Below are positions 18,536 through 27,339 of a DNA stretch of 64,000 nt, one piece after another. Both the position numbers and the translations under genes were made by a program. How positions within the stretch are numbered: the stretch's first letter is position 1; each line of letters starts with the position of its first letter. The stretch covers positions 54,526 through 118,525 of the forward strand of contig NZ_SMZO01000007.1 in assembly GCF_004358675.1 (NCBI RefSeq), in the 5' to 3' direction. Origin of the DNA: Meridianimarinicoccus aquatilis (GTDB lineage: Bacteria; Pseudomonadota; Alphaproteobacteria; Rhodobacterales; Rhodobacteraceae). Below the pieces are notes generated by a model. The model was not told the origin of the DNA. It saw nothing but the letters and a program-made list of their open reading frames with translations, and made no database searches.

Positions 18536-19090
18536 GTTCCTACAATCCGGCGCGGAAAACTCAGAACGCCGCCAAAGATGCCTTTGCAAGGCACAAGACT
18601 CTCACTCACCAATCACTCACCAGCGTCTTTACTCGCAAAACGGTGCTCAGTGAAAGCCGATTAAATGACAACGCTTAATTGTATGCAAAGTGCGCATCGC
18701 CGCAAGACAGCGTGTGTGGGAATGTCGCCACACAGGCGGCTCAAGAATCATGGAAGCTGATTTTCTCGCATAGCGCGAGTTCGAAGTTGCCTCAAATGTA
18801 TGCGTAGACCTACAAAATGATGCCTGAATGACCGGCAAGTACGTTAATCCCTGCGTCTGCTTTTTGCTTCATTTGATGAAAAGTTCAGGTTTTTCCTTTT
18901 TCAACAATGACTTGCTTCATTTACCTAAAATCTGAAGCGCGCTTCTGAAATGTTGAAACACATTGGTTTTACATGCTAAGGATAGTTTGACTTTGAAGTT
19001 CGGTGAGCTTCGCGTCGATTTTGTTGCTCTGGGTATACGTCGTTCGTACCCTTCTGGTGTTTGAGCGTGGTTAACTAAAGGTAGGTTCTT
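18536..19090. promoter_or_regulatory. Divergent control region of the exopolysaccharide genes
   Basis: This 555-base AT-rich gap separates the ATPase operon from the sugar-transferase gene and shows no convincing gene. It holds two exact 11-base direct repeats ttgcttcattt (18864-18874 and 18912-18922), 48 bases apart. It also holds a 7-bp inverted repeat tgtgtgg/ccacaca (18713-18734). These look like regulator sites or RNA hairpins, but no known regulator can be named from them. Confidence 0.5.
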
Positions 19091-19762
19091 GTGACAGCAC
19101 ATTTCCCGAATTCCTCCAATGTAATATCGGAACTGGTCGATTACACGCCACGGGACAGCCTCTATCGGGATGTTATCAAGCGCGGTTTCGACGTGGCCTT
19201 CGTCTTGGTCTCGGCACTTTTTGTTCTTCCAGTGGTTTTGATTCTGGCAGTTATGGTCATGCTGGATGGCGGATCACCGTTTTATGTTCAGCAGCGCGTC
19301 GGTCGTGGTGGTCGCAGTTTTCCCATGCTCAAGCTGCGGTCTATGGTGAAAGACGCAGACCGGAAGCTTGCAGACTACTTGGCATCCAACCCTGACGCTG
19401 CCGCTGAATGGGAAACCACACAAAAGCTGCGGCACGATCCCCGGATCACTCTTGTCGGACGGGTCATTCGCCGCACCTCCTTGGATGAGCTTCCGCAGTT
19501 CTGGAATGTTCTTCTGGGTCATATGAGCGTTGTTGGCCCCCGCCCCATGATGTTGTCTCAGCGCGAACTCTATCCAGGCCAAGCTTACTACGCTCTGCGA
19601 CCCGGCGTTACAGGTCTGTGGCAGGTTGGTGACCGCAATAATACGTCTTTCGCTGCCCGTGCTCAATTTGATGCTGATTACTATCGCCTGGTTGGTTTTG
19701 GCAGTGATGTGTCGATCATTTTGCGGACGGTCCGTGTCATGCTGCGTGGAACCGGTGTTTAA
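19091..19762 (+). CDS. Undecaprenyl-phosphate sugar phosphotransferase (ExoY-like)
   Basis: This 223-residue membrane enzyme probably transfers the first sugar-1-phosphate to undecaprenyl phosphate to start exopolysaccharide repeat synthesis. A membrane helix at about residues 34-56 is followed by QQRVGRGGRSFPMLKLRSM, the catalytic region RRTSLDELPQFWNVLLG with MSVVGPRP, and the closing RPGVTGLWQVGDRN. Only the short C-terminal catalytic half is present, as in ExoY. Start is GTG with agg upstream. The sugar, galactose or glucose, cannot be read from the sequence. A terminator separates it from the TPR lipoprotein gene. Confidence 0.92.
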   Translation: MTAHFPNSSNVISELVDYTPRDSLYRDVIKRGFDVAFVLVSALFVLPVVLILAVMVMLDGGSPFYVQQRVGRGGRSFPMLKLRSMVKDADRKLADYLASNPDAAAEWETTQKLRHDPRITLVGRVIRRTSLDELPQFWNVLLGHMSVVGPRPMMLSQRELYPGQAYYALRPGVTGLWQVGDRNNTSFAARAQFDADYYRLVGFGSDVSIILRTVRVMLRGTGV

Positions 19763-19847
19763 GGCTTAGTTTCCGGCTCGCACACGGTGTCTGATTAACC
19801 TGTTCGTAAGAAACACTGATGACCCTATGATTGTCTTGTAAGAAAAC

Positions 19848-19880
19848 GAGGCTCGGAAACTCCGGGCCTCTTTGCTTTTT
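19848..19880 (+). terminator. Rho-independent terminator after the sugar transferase gene
   Basis: A hairpin (gaggctcgg / ccgggcctc, near-perfect, loop aaact) is followed by tttgcttttt. It lies 85 bases after the sugar transferase stop and before the TPR lipoprotein gene. Confidence 0.8.
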
Positions 19881-19935
19881 GGTAGGTCTATACGTACATA
19901 GAAGATAAAGTGCCTTACATACGCTGGGATCCATT

Positions 19936-22425
19936 ATGAAGATTGCATCAAAAACCCTCTTGGCAGCCCTGCTTGGCTCGACTCTCTTGTTGTCCGCTTG
20001 CGAGACAGTGGAAGACAAGGCCGAGGCGAAATACCAAAACGCTGTGGAGCTGAACGAAAGCGGCGAAGTTGATCGCGCTCTTGTCGAACTGCGCGGTGTG
20101 TTCAAGTTGAATGAAGAGCACCTCGAGGCGCGAAAGCTCTTCGCAAAAATTCTCGAAGAGGACGGGCGAACTGAAGAAGCGTTTTCGCATTATATTCTAG
20201 TCGCCGAGATGTTCCCGGAAGACTTCGATGCGCGTTTCAAGCTTGCCGAACTAGCCACCTCGTTTGGCGCGTGGGACCAAGCCAAAGTCCACTCGGATGC
20301 GGCAAAGTTGCTGCAACCTGATAACAAAGAACTGCAGCCAATCCTGTTGTCCGTCGAGTATAGCGAAGCCCGGCGAAACGCCGATCCAGAAGCGCTCGAG
20401 GCGATTTCTCAACGTGCCGAGGCTCTGCTGAGCGAAAATCCCAGTGATATTCTATCGCAACAGATCGTTCTCGATTCCCTGATGCGGCAGGGTCGCTTGG
20501 ACGAGGCGCTTGAGTCAGTTGAAGGTGCGATTTCAATTGATCCATTGAACCGCCAGTTCAACCAGATCAAATTGTCTCTTTTGGCACAATCAGAAGACAT
20601 GGTCGGCTTGGGCGCGCATCTCCGCGATATGGTCGAACGCTTTCCCGAGAACCGGGAAGTCCGCACAGCTTTGGTTCGGTGGTATTTGGCAAACGACGAC
20701 GCGCAGGGTGCAGAAGATTTTGTGCGGCGTTTGATTGAGCGTTCCGGTGATGAAATCCCGCCGCGCTTGGCCCTCATTCAATTCTTGAACCAAGTTTATG
20801 GTGTCGACAGGGCGCTTGAGGATGTCGATCTTCTTATCGAAGAAGGTCTTGATGACATGACGTTCCGACTTCTCAAGGCGAGCTTGCTTTTTGATAAGGG
20901 TGAGCGAGAAGTTGCCATTTCTCAGGTGGAAGAACTGATCGGGGATCAAGAGAGTAGCGACGAAATTCGCAATCTCCAGACAACGCTTGCGCGCATGTTG
21001 CTTGCGACTGGTGAAAAAGAAAGATCTCAAGAAATTGTTGCCCAGGTCTTGGCTGAAGATCCGAATGATCAGAGTGCGTTGAAACTGCATGCGAACTGGT
21101 TGATCGAAGAGGACAAAGTTCGGGATGCCGTCCTTGCATTGCGTACTGCCCTTGATCAAGAAGCAAGCGATCCTGAAACAATCACATTGTTGGCTCGCGC
21201 TTACGAACGGGGCGGCAATAGGGAACTGATGGCGGAAAGCCTGTCCTTGGCAGTTGAAGCGTCCAACGCTGCACCGACCGAGTCGCTCAGATATGCCCGT
21301 TTCTTGATTGCTGACGAAAAATATCTTGGCGCTGAAGACGTGCTTCTTCAGTCCTTGCGCCTGTCGCCGGCAAATATTGACCTGCTGCGCAGTTTGTCCG
21401 AAGTGTATTTGGCTTTGAATGACCTCTCTCGTGCAGGTCAGGTCGTTCAAGCGCTAAGAGGGCTGGGAACGGACGAGGGGGCAGCTCTCGCCAATGGCGT
21501 TCAAGCCGCTATCTTCCAACGGTCGTCGCGGACGGATGAAAGCATCGAATTGATGCAGAACATGATCAAAGAAGGGCAATCGGCCCTTGTTGCTCAAACA
21601 GCTATTATCCGAACCCGACTGGCGAACGGTGAAGTCGAAGAAGCGCGGAGCTTCATGAACGATCTGCTTCGGGACACACCGGAGGAAAGCCCAGATCGCG
21701 TTGGCGTCTTGTTTCTGAATGCCGCTTTGACCGCAACAGAGGGGAATTTTGACGCGGCTCGTGCCACGTATCGCGATATCTTGGCTCAGGATCCGAGCAT
21801 TGAAGCCGTATGGCGCGCGCTGGTCGCGACAGCGGTGCGCGAGGGCAAGATCGAAGATGCGATGAGCATCGTGGACGAGTCCCTCGTCGCATTGCCGAAA
21901 TCGGCTAACCTGCGGTGGATAAAGGCAGGATTGGCAGAGAAGCAAGGCATGATTGATGAGGCGATCGCCCTCTACGAAGAGCTGTACGAAGACGATACCA
22001 ATTCAACGATCATTGCCAACAACTTGGCCAGCATGATTACGACCTACCGTGATGACGACGAAAGCCTCCAGCGTGCCTTTGTCATTGCGCGACGTCTGCG
22101 CGGTTCGGACTTCCCTGCATTCCAAGATACTTACGGTTGGATTGCTTATCGCCTTGGTAACTTGGATGATGCCCAAGAAAACCTGGAACCGGCGGCTGAT
22201 GGCCTGCCGAACGACCCGACAGTGCAATATCATTTGGCCCGCCTCTACGAAGCAATTGGACGGAACGAAGACGCGATCCGATATTACAACATCGCTTTGG
22301 ACCTATGGGGTCAAAGTGTGGTTCCACTGGTAAAGCAAGCGAGGTCGGAACGGGATGCTTTGATGGCTGAAATGAAGGCCCTTGAAGACGGCGTTACGTC
22401 GCCTGCATCGCAGCCAACCGAGTGA
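19936..22425 (+). CDS. TPR-repeat lipoprotein, PrsT-like (exosortase/EPS-associated)
   Basis: The 829-residue product is an exported lipoprotein with lipobox LSAC (Cys22) and tetratricopeptide repeats over nearly all the rest. The repeats show the typical A..LY..G alternation (for example AIALYEELYEDDTNSTIIANN and YHLARLYEAIGRNEDAIRYY). Length and layout match the PrsT family of TPR lipoproteins found with exosortase loci. It is acidic and likely acts as a periplasmic scaffold for polysaccharide synthesis or export. It has its own upstream terminator and a following palindrome, so it is probably a single-gene unit. Confidence 0.88.
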   Translation: MKIASKTLLAALLGSTLLLSACETVEDKAEAKYQNAVELNESGEVDRALVELRGVFKLNEEHLEARKLFAKILEEDGRTEEAFSHYILVAEMFPEDFDARFKLAELATSFGAWDQAKVHSDAAKLLQPDNKELQPILLSVEYSEARRNADPEALEAISQRAEALLSENPSDILSQQIVLDSLMRQGRLDEALESVEGAISIDPLNRQFNQIKLSLLAQSEDMVGLGAHLRDMVERFPENREVRTALVRWYLANDDAQGAEDFVRRLIERSGDEIPPRLALIQFLNQVYGVDRALEDVDLLIEEGLDDMTFRLLKASLLFDKGEREVAISQVEELIGDQESSDEIRNLQTTLARMLLATGEKERSQEIVAQVLAEDPNDQSALKLHANWLIEEDKVRDAVLALRTALDQEASDPETITLLARAYERGGNRELMAESLSLAVEASNAAPTESLRYARFLIADEKYLGAEDVLLQSLRLSPANIDLLRSLSEVYLALNDLSRAGQVVQALRGLGTDEGAALANGVQAAIFQRSSRTDESIELMQNMIKEGQSALVAQTAIIRTRLANGEVEEARSFMNDLLRDTPEESPDRVGVLFLNAALTATEGNFDAARATYRDILAQDPSIEAVWRALVATAVREGKIEDAMSIVDESLVALPKSANLRWIKAGLAEKQGMIDEAIALYEELYEDDTNSTIIANNLASMITTYRDDDESLQRAFVIARRLRGSDFPAFQDTYGWIAYRLGNLDDAQENLEPAADGLPNDPTVQYHLARLYEAIGRNEDAIRYYNIALDLWGQSVVPLVKQARSERDALMAEMKALEDGVTSPASQPTE

Positions 22426-22431
22426 TCAAGA

Positions 22432-22461
22432 CGGCACGCTCTGACATGTCAGAGCGTGCCG
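22432..22461 (+). terminator. 30-base perfect palindrome after the TPR lipoprotein gene
   Basis: The sequence is a perfect inverted repeat of two 15-base arms with no spacer (cggcacgctctgaca and its complement), starting six bases after the stop codon and followed by gccgttcttctt. It probably folds as a terminator stem. The absence of a spacer would also suit a dimeric DNA-binding protein. Confidence 0.65.
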
Positions 22462-22632
22462 CCGTTCTTCTTACAGATGTGCGTGGCCCATAGTGGTGGG
22501 CAATCCACCCGCCCCAGTTCCTTGCCCGATCTATATGCCAATAGTGGTGCCCGCCGTCTGAATTCGCGGCCACGGCAGGGCCAAAGGATCAATCCGCTTT
22601 CCTGCCCCCTTGCGAAGCGATACACCGCCGCC

Positions 22633-23301
22633 ATGACTTGGAACATTCCCAATATTCTGACGGTCTTGCGCCTTTTGGCAGCTCCCGCCCTTGGAATCGC
22701 TTTCGTTGTGTTCACCCGTCCGACCGCGGATTGGGTGGCTCTCGTGCTGTTTGTTGGTGCATCCCTGACAGATTGGTTTGATGGCTTTTTGGCGCGTCGA
22801 TGGAATCAGACAAGCCGGTTCGGGGCCATGCTCGATCCGATTGCTGACAAGGCGATGGTCATTATCGCGCTGACGCTTGTGGTCGCCCTTTCCGGGTTGA
22901 ACCCTTGGCTGGTTGTGCCGGGCGTTGTCATTCTGTTCCGCGAAGTTTTTGTTTCCGGTCTCCGCGAATTTCTGGGAGCTGATGCTGGTCGCCTGCGCGT
23001 GACGCAACTCGCCAAATGGAAAACAACAGCGCAAATGGTGGCGATTACGCTGCTGTTGGCCAGCCTTGGGCTTCAGGAAAAGCTGTACTGGATGTATCGC
23101 AGCGTTGATCAGGCCGGTTTCTATGCGGCCATCGCATCCGGGCCGTCAGATTGGAACGCAACGTGGGTGGTGGCTCGCAGTGCATGGGCAATTGGTTTTA
23201 TTGGCACGGCGTTGTTCTGGGTTGCGGCCATACTAACAGCAATCACCGGCTGGGATTACTTTAGAAAATCGCTACCTTTCCTTAGGGAGGATCGCAAATG
23301 A
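22633..23301 (+). CDS. pgsA: CDP-diacylglycerol--glycerol-3-phosphate 3-phosphatidyltransferase
   Basis: PgsA makes phosphatidylglycerol phosphate, the committed step to phosphatidylglycerol, at the inner membrane. The 222-residue polytopic protein carries the CDP-alcohol phosphotransferase motif in full: DWFDGFLARRWNQTSRFGAMLDPIADK, where the DG..AR...G...D...D positions are conserved. The ATG at 22633 begins the family's usual MTWNIPNILTVLR. The stop overlaps the moaD start by four bases, giving an unrelated but coupled pgsA-moaD-moaE operon. Confidence 0.95.
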   Translation: MTWNIPNILTVLRLLAAPALGIAFVVFTRPTADWVALVLFVGASLTDWFDGFLARRWNQTSRFGAMLDPIADKAMVIIALTLVVALSGLNPWLVVPGVVILFREVFVSGLREFLGADAGRLRVTQLAKWKTTAQMVAITLLLASLGLQEKLYWMYRSVDQAGFYAAIASGPSDWNATWVVARSAWAIGFIGTALFWVAAILTAITGWDYFRKSLPFLREDRK

Positions 23302-23549
23302 CGCTTGATGTTCTGTATTTTGCTTGGGTGCGAGAACGGATTGGCCTTCCGCGCGAAACGTTGGAAACACAGGCGGCGACCGTCGCCGATCTGGTTGCGG
23401 AACTGTCTGCGCGCGAAGAACGCTATGCTGCGGCCTTTGCTGATACGTCCGCATTGCGCGTCGCCGTTGACCAGGCGTTGACAGACTTTGATGCGCCGCT
23501 CACCGATGCGCGCGAAGTTGCCTTTTTCCCGCCGATGACGGGGGGCTGA
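23298..23549 (+). CDS. moaD: Molybdopterin synthase sulfur carrier subunit MoaD
   Basis: MoaD is the small ubiquitin-like protein that delivers sulfur, as a C-terminal thiocarboxylate, during molybdopterin synthesis. The 83 residues start MTLDVLYFAWVRERIG and end in the required Gly-Gly (FFPPMTGG). The ATG overlaps the pgsA stop, preceded by a strong aggga-type site. The moaE start overlaps its stop by one base, giving strict co-translation of the two synthase subunits. Confidence 0.95.
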   Translation: MTLDVLYFAWVRERIGLPRETLETQAATVADLVAELSAREERYAAAFADTSALRVAVDQALTDFDAPLTDAREVAFFPPMTGG

Positions 23550-23995
23550 TGACCGTTAAACTTCTAAGTGCGCCCTTCGATCTTGCAGCCGAAACCGACG
23601 CCTTCGCGGCTGCACAGACGGGGGCAGGTGGGATCGTAACGTTTACCGGTGTGGTCCGCGACGCGGAAACCGGCACGCTTGAGCGTATGGAGATTGAACA
23701 CTACCCCGGCATGACCGAGCGCGCGCTTCAAGATATCCGCGATGCCGCTTTGGCCCGCTGGCCCTTGTCGGGAGCCATGATTATTCATCGCTTTGGAACG
23801 TTGCGACCGGGTGAGACAATCATGATGGTGGCAACTGCATCCCGCCACCGTGCCGATGCCTTCGCGGCGGCAGAGTTCCTTATGGATTACCTGAAATCGC
23901 GCGCGCCGTTTTGGAAGAAAGAAGTGACCGGGCAAGGCGCAGCTTGGGTGGATGCGCGCGATGTGGATGAGGCCGCCTTGGAGCGTTGGCAATAA
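23549..23995 (+). CDS. moaE: Molybdopterin synthase catalytic subunit MoaE
   Basis: MoaE pairs with MoaD to convert cyclic pyranopterin monophosphate into molybdopterin. The 148 residues show the expected GGIVTFTGVVRD early segment, MEIEHYPGMTE, the IIHRFGTLRPGE strand and the KSRAPFWKKE region, with the catalytic lysine in the last. Length is normal. It ends the pgsA-moaDE operon, and the next genes are on the opposite strand. Confidence 0.95.
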   Translation: MTVKLLSAPFDLAAETDAFAAAQTGAGGIVTFTGVVRDAETGTLERMEIEHYPGMTERALQDIRDAALARWPLSGAMIIHRFGTLRPGETIMMVATASRHRADAFAAAEFLMDYLKSRAPFWKKEVTGQGAAWVDARDVDEAALERWQ

Positions 23996-24023
23996 ACGCT
24001 CCGGCCCGTGCTGCGGTCGCCGC

Positions 24024-24353
24024 TTAGTGCGTGTGGCCAAGCCGGGCCAGTTCGGCGCGTAAGGCTTCGCTGTCATGGCGCGCCTCGCGCAACCCTTCCA
24101 TGGCAGCGCGAAGTTCGGCCTCGGCCTGTGTGACTTGTGCTTGCAGACGTGTTTCCACGGATACGCGCTCGGCCATCGCGGCATCGCGTGTTTCTTCGGC
24201 ATAGTGCAGAGCCTCGGCCATGGCTTCAAGCTCGCCTAGCTGAGATGATGAAACGTGGGACAGACGGCTGACAAGCCAGTGCGTGAGAAAGCCCAAAAGG
24301 AATGCCCCGAACAACAGGATGCCAGTGGCGATAATCAGTTCAGTCCTGTCCAT
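24024..24353 (-). CDS. Small membrane-anchored coiled-coil protein of unknown function
   Basis: The 109-residue product has an N-terminal membrane helix (IIATGILLFGAFLLGFLTHWL) followed by a continuous Glu/Ala/Arg-rich helix from about residue 40 to the end, which reads as a coiled coil. It overlaps the last 14 bases of the OmpA-family gene, so the two are co-expressed. This suggests an inner-membrane partner of that envelope protein. I do not recognise a named family. Confidence 0.75.
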   Translation of the reverse strand: MDRTELIIATGILLFGAFLLGFLTHWLVSRLSHVSSSQLGELEAMAEALHYAEETRDAAMAERVSVETRLQAQVTQAEAELRAAMEGLREARHDSEALRAELARLGHTH

Positions 24354-26265
24354 CCGATGTCTCCTCGCTGGCCTGTGTTTCTATCTCTGGGTCAGCCGAT
24401 GCGGCCGCGTCTTCCACTATGGGCGCAGGAGGGCCCAGTAAAGGAAACTGCAGTTGGAAGTCGATCCGTCTGTTGGCCTCGCGACCATCCGCTGTGTCGT
24501 TGTCTGCCACTGGATTGTCTTCGCCGTAGCCGACTGAGGTCAGTGATTTGCTGGAAACGCGCTCTGCAATCAGTGCGTTCAGAACGGCGTCTGCGCGAGC
24601 TTGGCTCAGGCTTTGGTTCATTTCCGCGCGGCCTTGGCTGTCAGTGTGCCCGCCCACTTCCATTGCGATCCCCTCGCAGTCGCGCAAGACCCTGCCGATC
24701 CGGCGGACAATGGATAGCGCGGTGGTGTCCAGTTCGATAGACCCAGGCCCAAACGTGATCTTGTCGCGTTCTTGAATAGCCCGGACCTGCGCCAAACATT
24801 CTTCGGCGGTGGGCAAGGCTGCGACTGGGTCCAATTGCTCACGGTATGTGATATCCAGCTTTATCGCCGCAGAAGGCCCCAAGGCTGTCGTCAGCCGCCC
24901 TGCAAGTGTCGATGACAACCCCTGCGTCCCCGTTGTGCCAGACAACATTATCATCGCCGGTGTGACGCTCAGGCGTCCCGATTCAAGTGCGCTGAAGGCT
25001 TCAAGACCAGCCAGCACACGAAGGCTCCAGCCCTCTGGCAGATCACTGCGCCGACGCAGCGCAATGGTCAAAGAGTCGGCCGGGAAACGCGCGTCTGCAA
25101 AACTATCGACCATTGTTTCGGCCTGTGCATCAGGCAGGGGGCCCCGCACTTGGATTTGACCCTCAGGGCTTCGCGTGGCTGAGAAATTTGGGGCTGCGGA
25201 GGACGATGCAGGTCCGCCATCGGTGCCGGATGGAACCATGACGACAAGCCTGTAGCCATCGGGCAACGCGGCTTCCAACCGAGCCCGCGCGGCATCAATC
25301 GCCGAGGGGCTGCTGGCGGCGTCGGGCGACAATGTGACGGTGAGATCGGACAAGGTGACAGCGCCGCTGCCCAGCCCATGCAACGCAGTGATCGCGTCTA
25401 CTGCAACGCGATCCCACGCCGCATCGGGGGCACCATGGGCCAAAGTGCACGGCGCTGAATCAGGGGCAAGCCCGGCGGTCACGGCAGCGGCTTTGATTCT
25501 TGCGGCACCGGCTGGGCTGGATGCGGCGCAGGCATCAAAGGTCGCAGCGCCGCCCGCAACCCGAAGCCGCGTTACGAACGGTGAAAGTGTGGGCAGCGGA
25601 ATCCTTAGGTCAAGCGCCAGCTCGATGTCGTCTGGCAAGCTGTCCCGTAGTGCAGCCTCAAGCGTTGTTGCAGTAGCGCGATCTGTTGTACGGCCCTTAA
25701 CCGAGAGCCTGCCGGGGGTGAGAACCACGCGCGCTTCGGGAAGGGATTGCGTGGCTTCGATGGCAGTGGAGATTCCACCCGACCACCCGTCAGGCGCGGC
25801 ATCTGCGCTTGCGGTCACAAGCGATGATACCTCCAGCCCCACCGTTGCGTCGGCGATTGCGGCAAGCAACGCGTCTTCGGCGTCAAGCCCGCCCGGCAGC
25901 AGCCCCAGAGTGGTCACTTTGTTCCCGGCGCGCAAAAACTCCAACCTGTAGTCGGGCATCGGCACGTCCCGAGGGGGCGCAACCGTCATTGCATCCCGAA
26001 TATTCGCCGGATTGATTTCATCGCTGGCGGAGCGGAGGGCGCGGAACCGTGCGGTTTCATCGGGGGCTGTTCCACTTAGCGTGGCGGTCAACCCGTCGGT
26101 GTCTACAACCGCCCAGCGAAACCCATCGCGCAACAGGGCAGCCGCGATCGCATCCCGGTTTTGGACTTCGATCAGGTCGGCGGCGGTCATCGCAACCCAC
26201 ACGCTTGCCCCAGCTCCAGCACCAAGCGCGAGCAGGCGGAGCACAGGTTGAAGAGTGGATCGCAT
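24340..26265 (-). CDS. OmpA family protein with BON-like repeats (641 aa)
   Basis: This envelope protein has an N-terminal membrane helix (LLALGAGAGASVWVAMTAAD) and a long Ala/Asp-rich central region. The centre contains repeated short domains around phrases such as GLTATLSGTAPDETARF and RLSVKGRTTDRATATTLEAAL, resembling BON/OSD lipid- or protein-binding repeats. The C-terminal OmpA domain binds peptidoglycan; it shows VGGHTDSQGRAEMNQSLSQARA and ends with EANRRIDFQLQF. The anchor-plus-peptidoglycan design suggests linking inner membrane and wall. The coiled-coil gene downstream overlaps its stop. Confidence 0.85.
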   Translation of the reverse strand: MRSTLQPVLRLLALGAGAGASVWVAMTAADLIEVQNRDAIAAALLRDGFRWAVVDTDGLTATLSGTAPDETARFRALRSASDEINPANIRDAMTVAPPRDVPMPDYRLEFLRAGNKVTTLGLLPGGLDAEDALLAAIADATVGLEVSSLVTASADAAPDGWSGGISTAIEATQSLPEARVVLTPGRLSVKGRTTDRATATTLEAALRDSLPDDIELALDLRIPLPTLSPFVTRLRVAGGAATFDACAASSPAGAARIKAAAVTAGLAPDSAPCTLAHGAPDAAWDRVAVDAITALHGLGSGAVTLSDLTVTLSPDAASSPSAIDAARARLEAALPDGYRLVVMVPSGTDGGPASSSAAPNFSATRSPEGQIQVRGPLPDAQAETMVDSFADARFPADSLTIALRRRSDLPEGWSLRVLAGLEAFSALESGRLSVTPAMIMLSGTTGTQGLSSTLAGRLTTALGPSAAIKLDITYREQLDPVAALPTAEECLAQVRAIQERDKITFGPGSIELDTTALSIVRRIGRVLRDCEGIAMEVGGHTDSQGRAEMNQSLSQARADAVLNALIAERVSSKSLTSVGYGEDNPVADNDTADGREANRRIDFQLQFPLLGPPAPIVEDAAASADPEIETQASEETSDGQD

Positions 26266-26361
26266 GAAGGTGCCTCAAGTGTTGCGGATCGATCCTGCTC
26301 TAGGCGGTTCGCCGGACCTTGGCAATCAATCGGGCTGGCGATGGGCGGGCCGTGGGCGGCG

Positions 26362-27327
26362 TCAGATCAGGGTTGCCAGGGCGAACCCGAGCACAACGAT
26401 CAAGCCGGCGTCCCGATTTGACCGAAAAAGTTTGAGGCATCTTTCGCCGTCGTGAATGTCTAAGCTGCGCAATTGCCACACCATATGCAGCCCCATACCC
26501 GCCACACCCGCAAGCGCGAGCGCCCGGCCAGACGATCCCGTGTCAAAGGCAAGGTCTACGGCGGCGGTCATCAACCCCATTGTCAGCGCCAGAAAACCAC
26601 CCAGCCAAACCGGCGAGTTTTCGCCGAAAAGCCGTGCGGTGGACTTCACCCCGATCAACGCATCGTCCTCGCGATCTTGGTGGGCATAAATCGTGTCATA
26701 GAAAAGCGTCCATGCAATCCCGCCAAGGTAGAGCAGCCCAGCTGGCCACCCAAGCGCACCGTCATGGGCGGCCCAGACAAGCAGCGCGCCCCAATTAAAC
26801 GCTAACCCAAGGAAGATCTGCGGCCACCACGTAAACCGCTTGGCGAACGGGTAGACGCAGACCAAGGCCAGTGATGCGACCCCAAGGCCGATGGCCACCC
26901 AGTTAAAGGTCAGCAGAATTCCCAACGCCAGCAAGGCCTGTACGCACATCCAAATCACTGCGCCCCGCAAGGTGACTTGTCCGGACGGTATGGGGCGCGA
27001 CGCTGTGCGCGCCACGTCGCCGTCAATGTCCCGGTCGGTGATGTCGTTCCAGGTGCAACCTGCGCCGCGCATCAGAAACGCGCCAATCGCGCAGCCAAGG
27101 ATGATCCATGCGCCTTTCCAGCCCAGCCCATCACCGGACGCGGCTGACAAAAAAACCGCCCACCAGCAGGGCAGCAGCAAAAGCCATGTGCCGACGGGCC
27201 TGTCCGCCCGGCTCAGCCTGAGCCAGGGGCGCGCGGCCGGCGGGGCGTATCTGTCGACCCAGTTGCCGATCGCCGCATCCGCAACAACCTGGTCCGGGGC
27301 CTCTGGTGCTTGGCGCGCGTCGGTCAT
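26362..27327 (-). CDS. ubiA: 4-hydroxybenzoate octaprenyltransferase UbiA
   Basis: UbiA attaches the polyprenyl tail to 4-hydroxybenzoate in ubiquinone synthesis at the inner membrane. The 321-residue polytopic protein has both aspartate-rich motifs: GCTWNDITDRDIDGDVART near residue 90 and YDTIYAHQDREDD near residue 190. Length is normal for the family, with a short extra N-terminal stretch. It is divergent from rsmE, their starts being only 12 bases apart, so the two promoters must overlap the opposing coding regions. Confidence 0.95.
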   Translation of the reverse strand: MTDARQAPEAPDQVVADAAIGNWVDRYAPPAARPWLRLSRADRPVGTWLLLLPCWWAVFLSAASGDGLGWKGAWIILGCAIGAFLMRGAGCTWNDITDRDIDGDVARTASRPIPSGQVTLRGAVIWMCVQALLALGILLTFNWVAIGLGVASLALVCVYPFAKRFTWWPQIFLGLAFNWGALLVWAAHDGALGWPAGLLYLGGIAWTLFYDTIYAHQDREDDALIGVKSTARLFGENSPVWLGGFLALTMGLMTAAVDLAFDTGSSGRALALAGVAGMGLHMVWQLRSLDIHDGERCLKLFRSNRDAGLIVVLGFALATLI

Positions 27328-27339
27328 ATCAAGTGTCCC

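Noticed and set aside
18661..18678. Possible CtrA site (TTAA...TTAA) in the EPS control region
   Set aside because: The spacing is ten bases and not the seven needed for a CtrA box.
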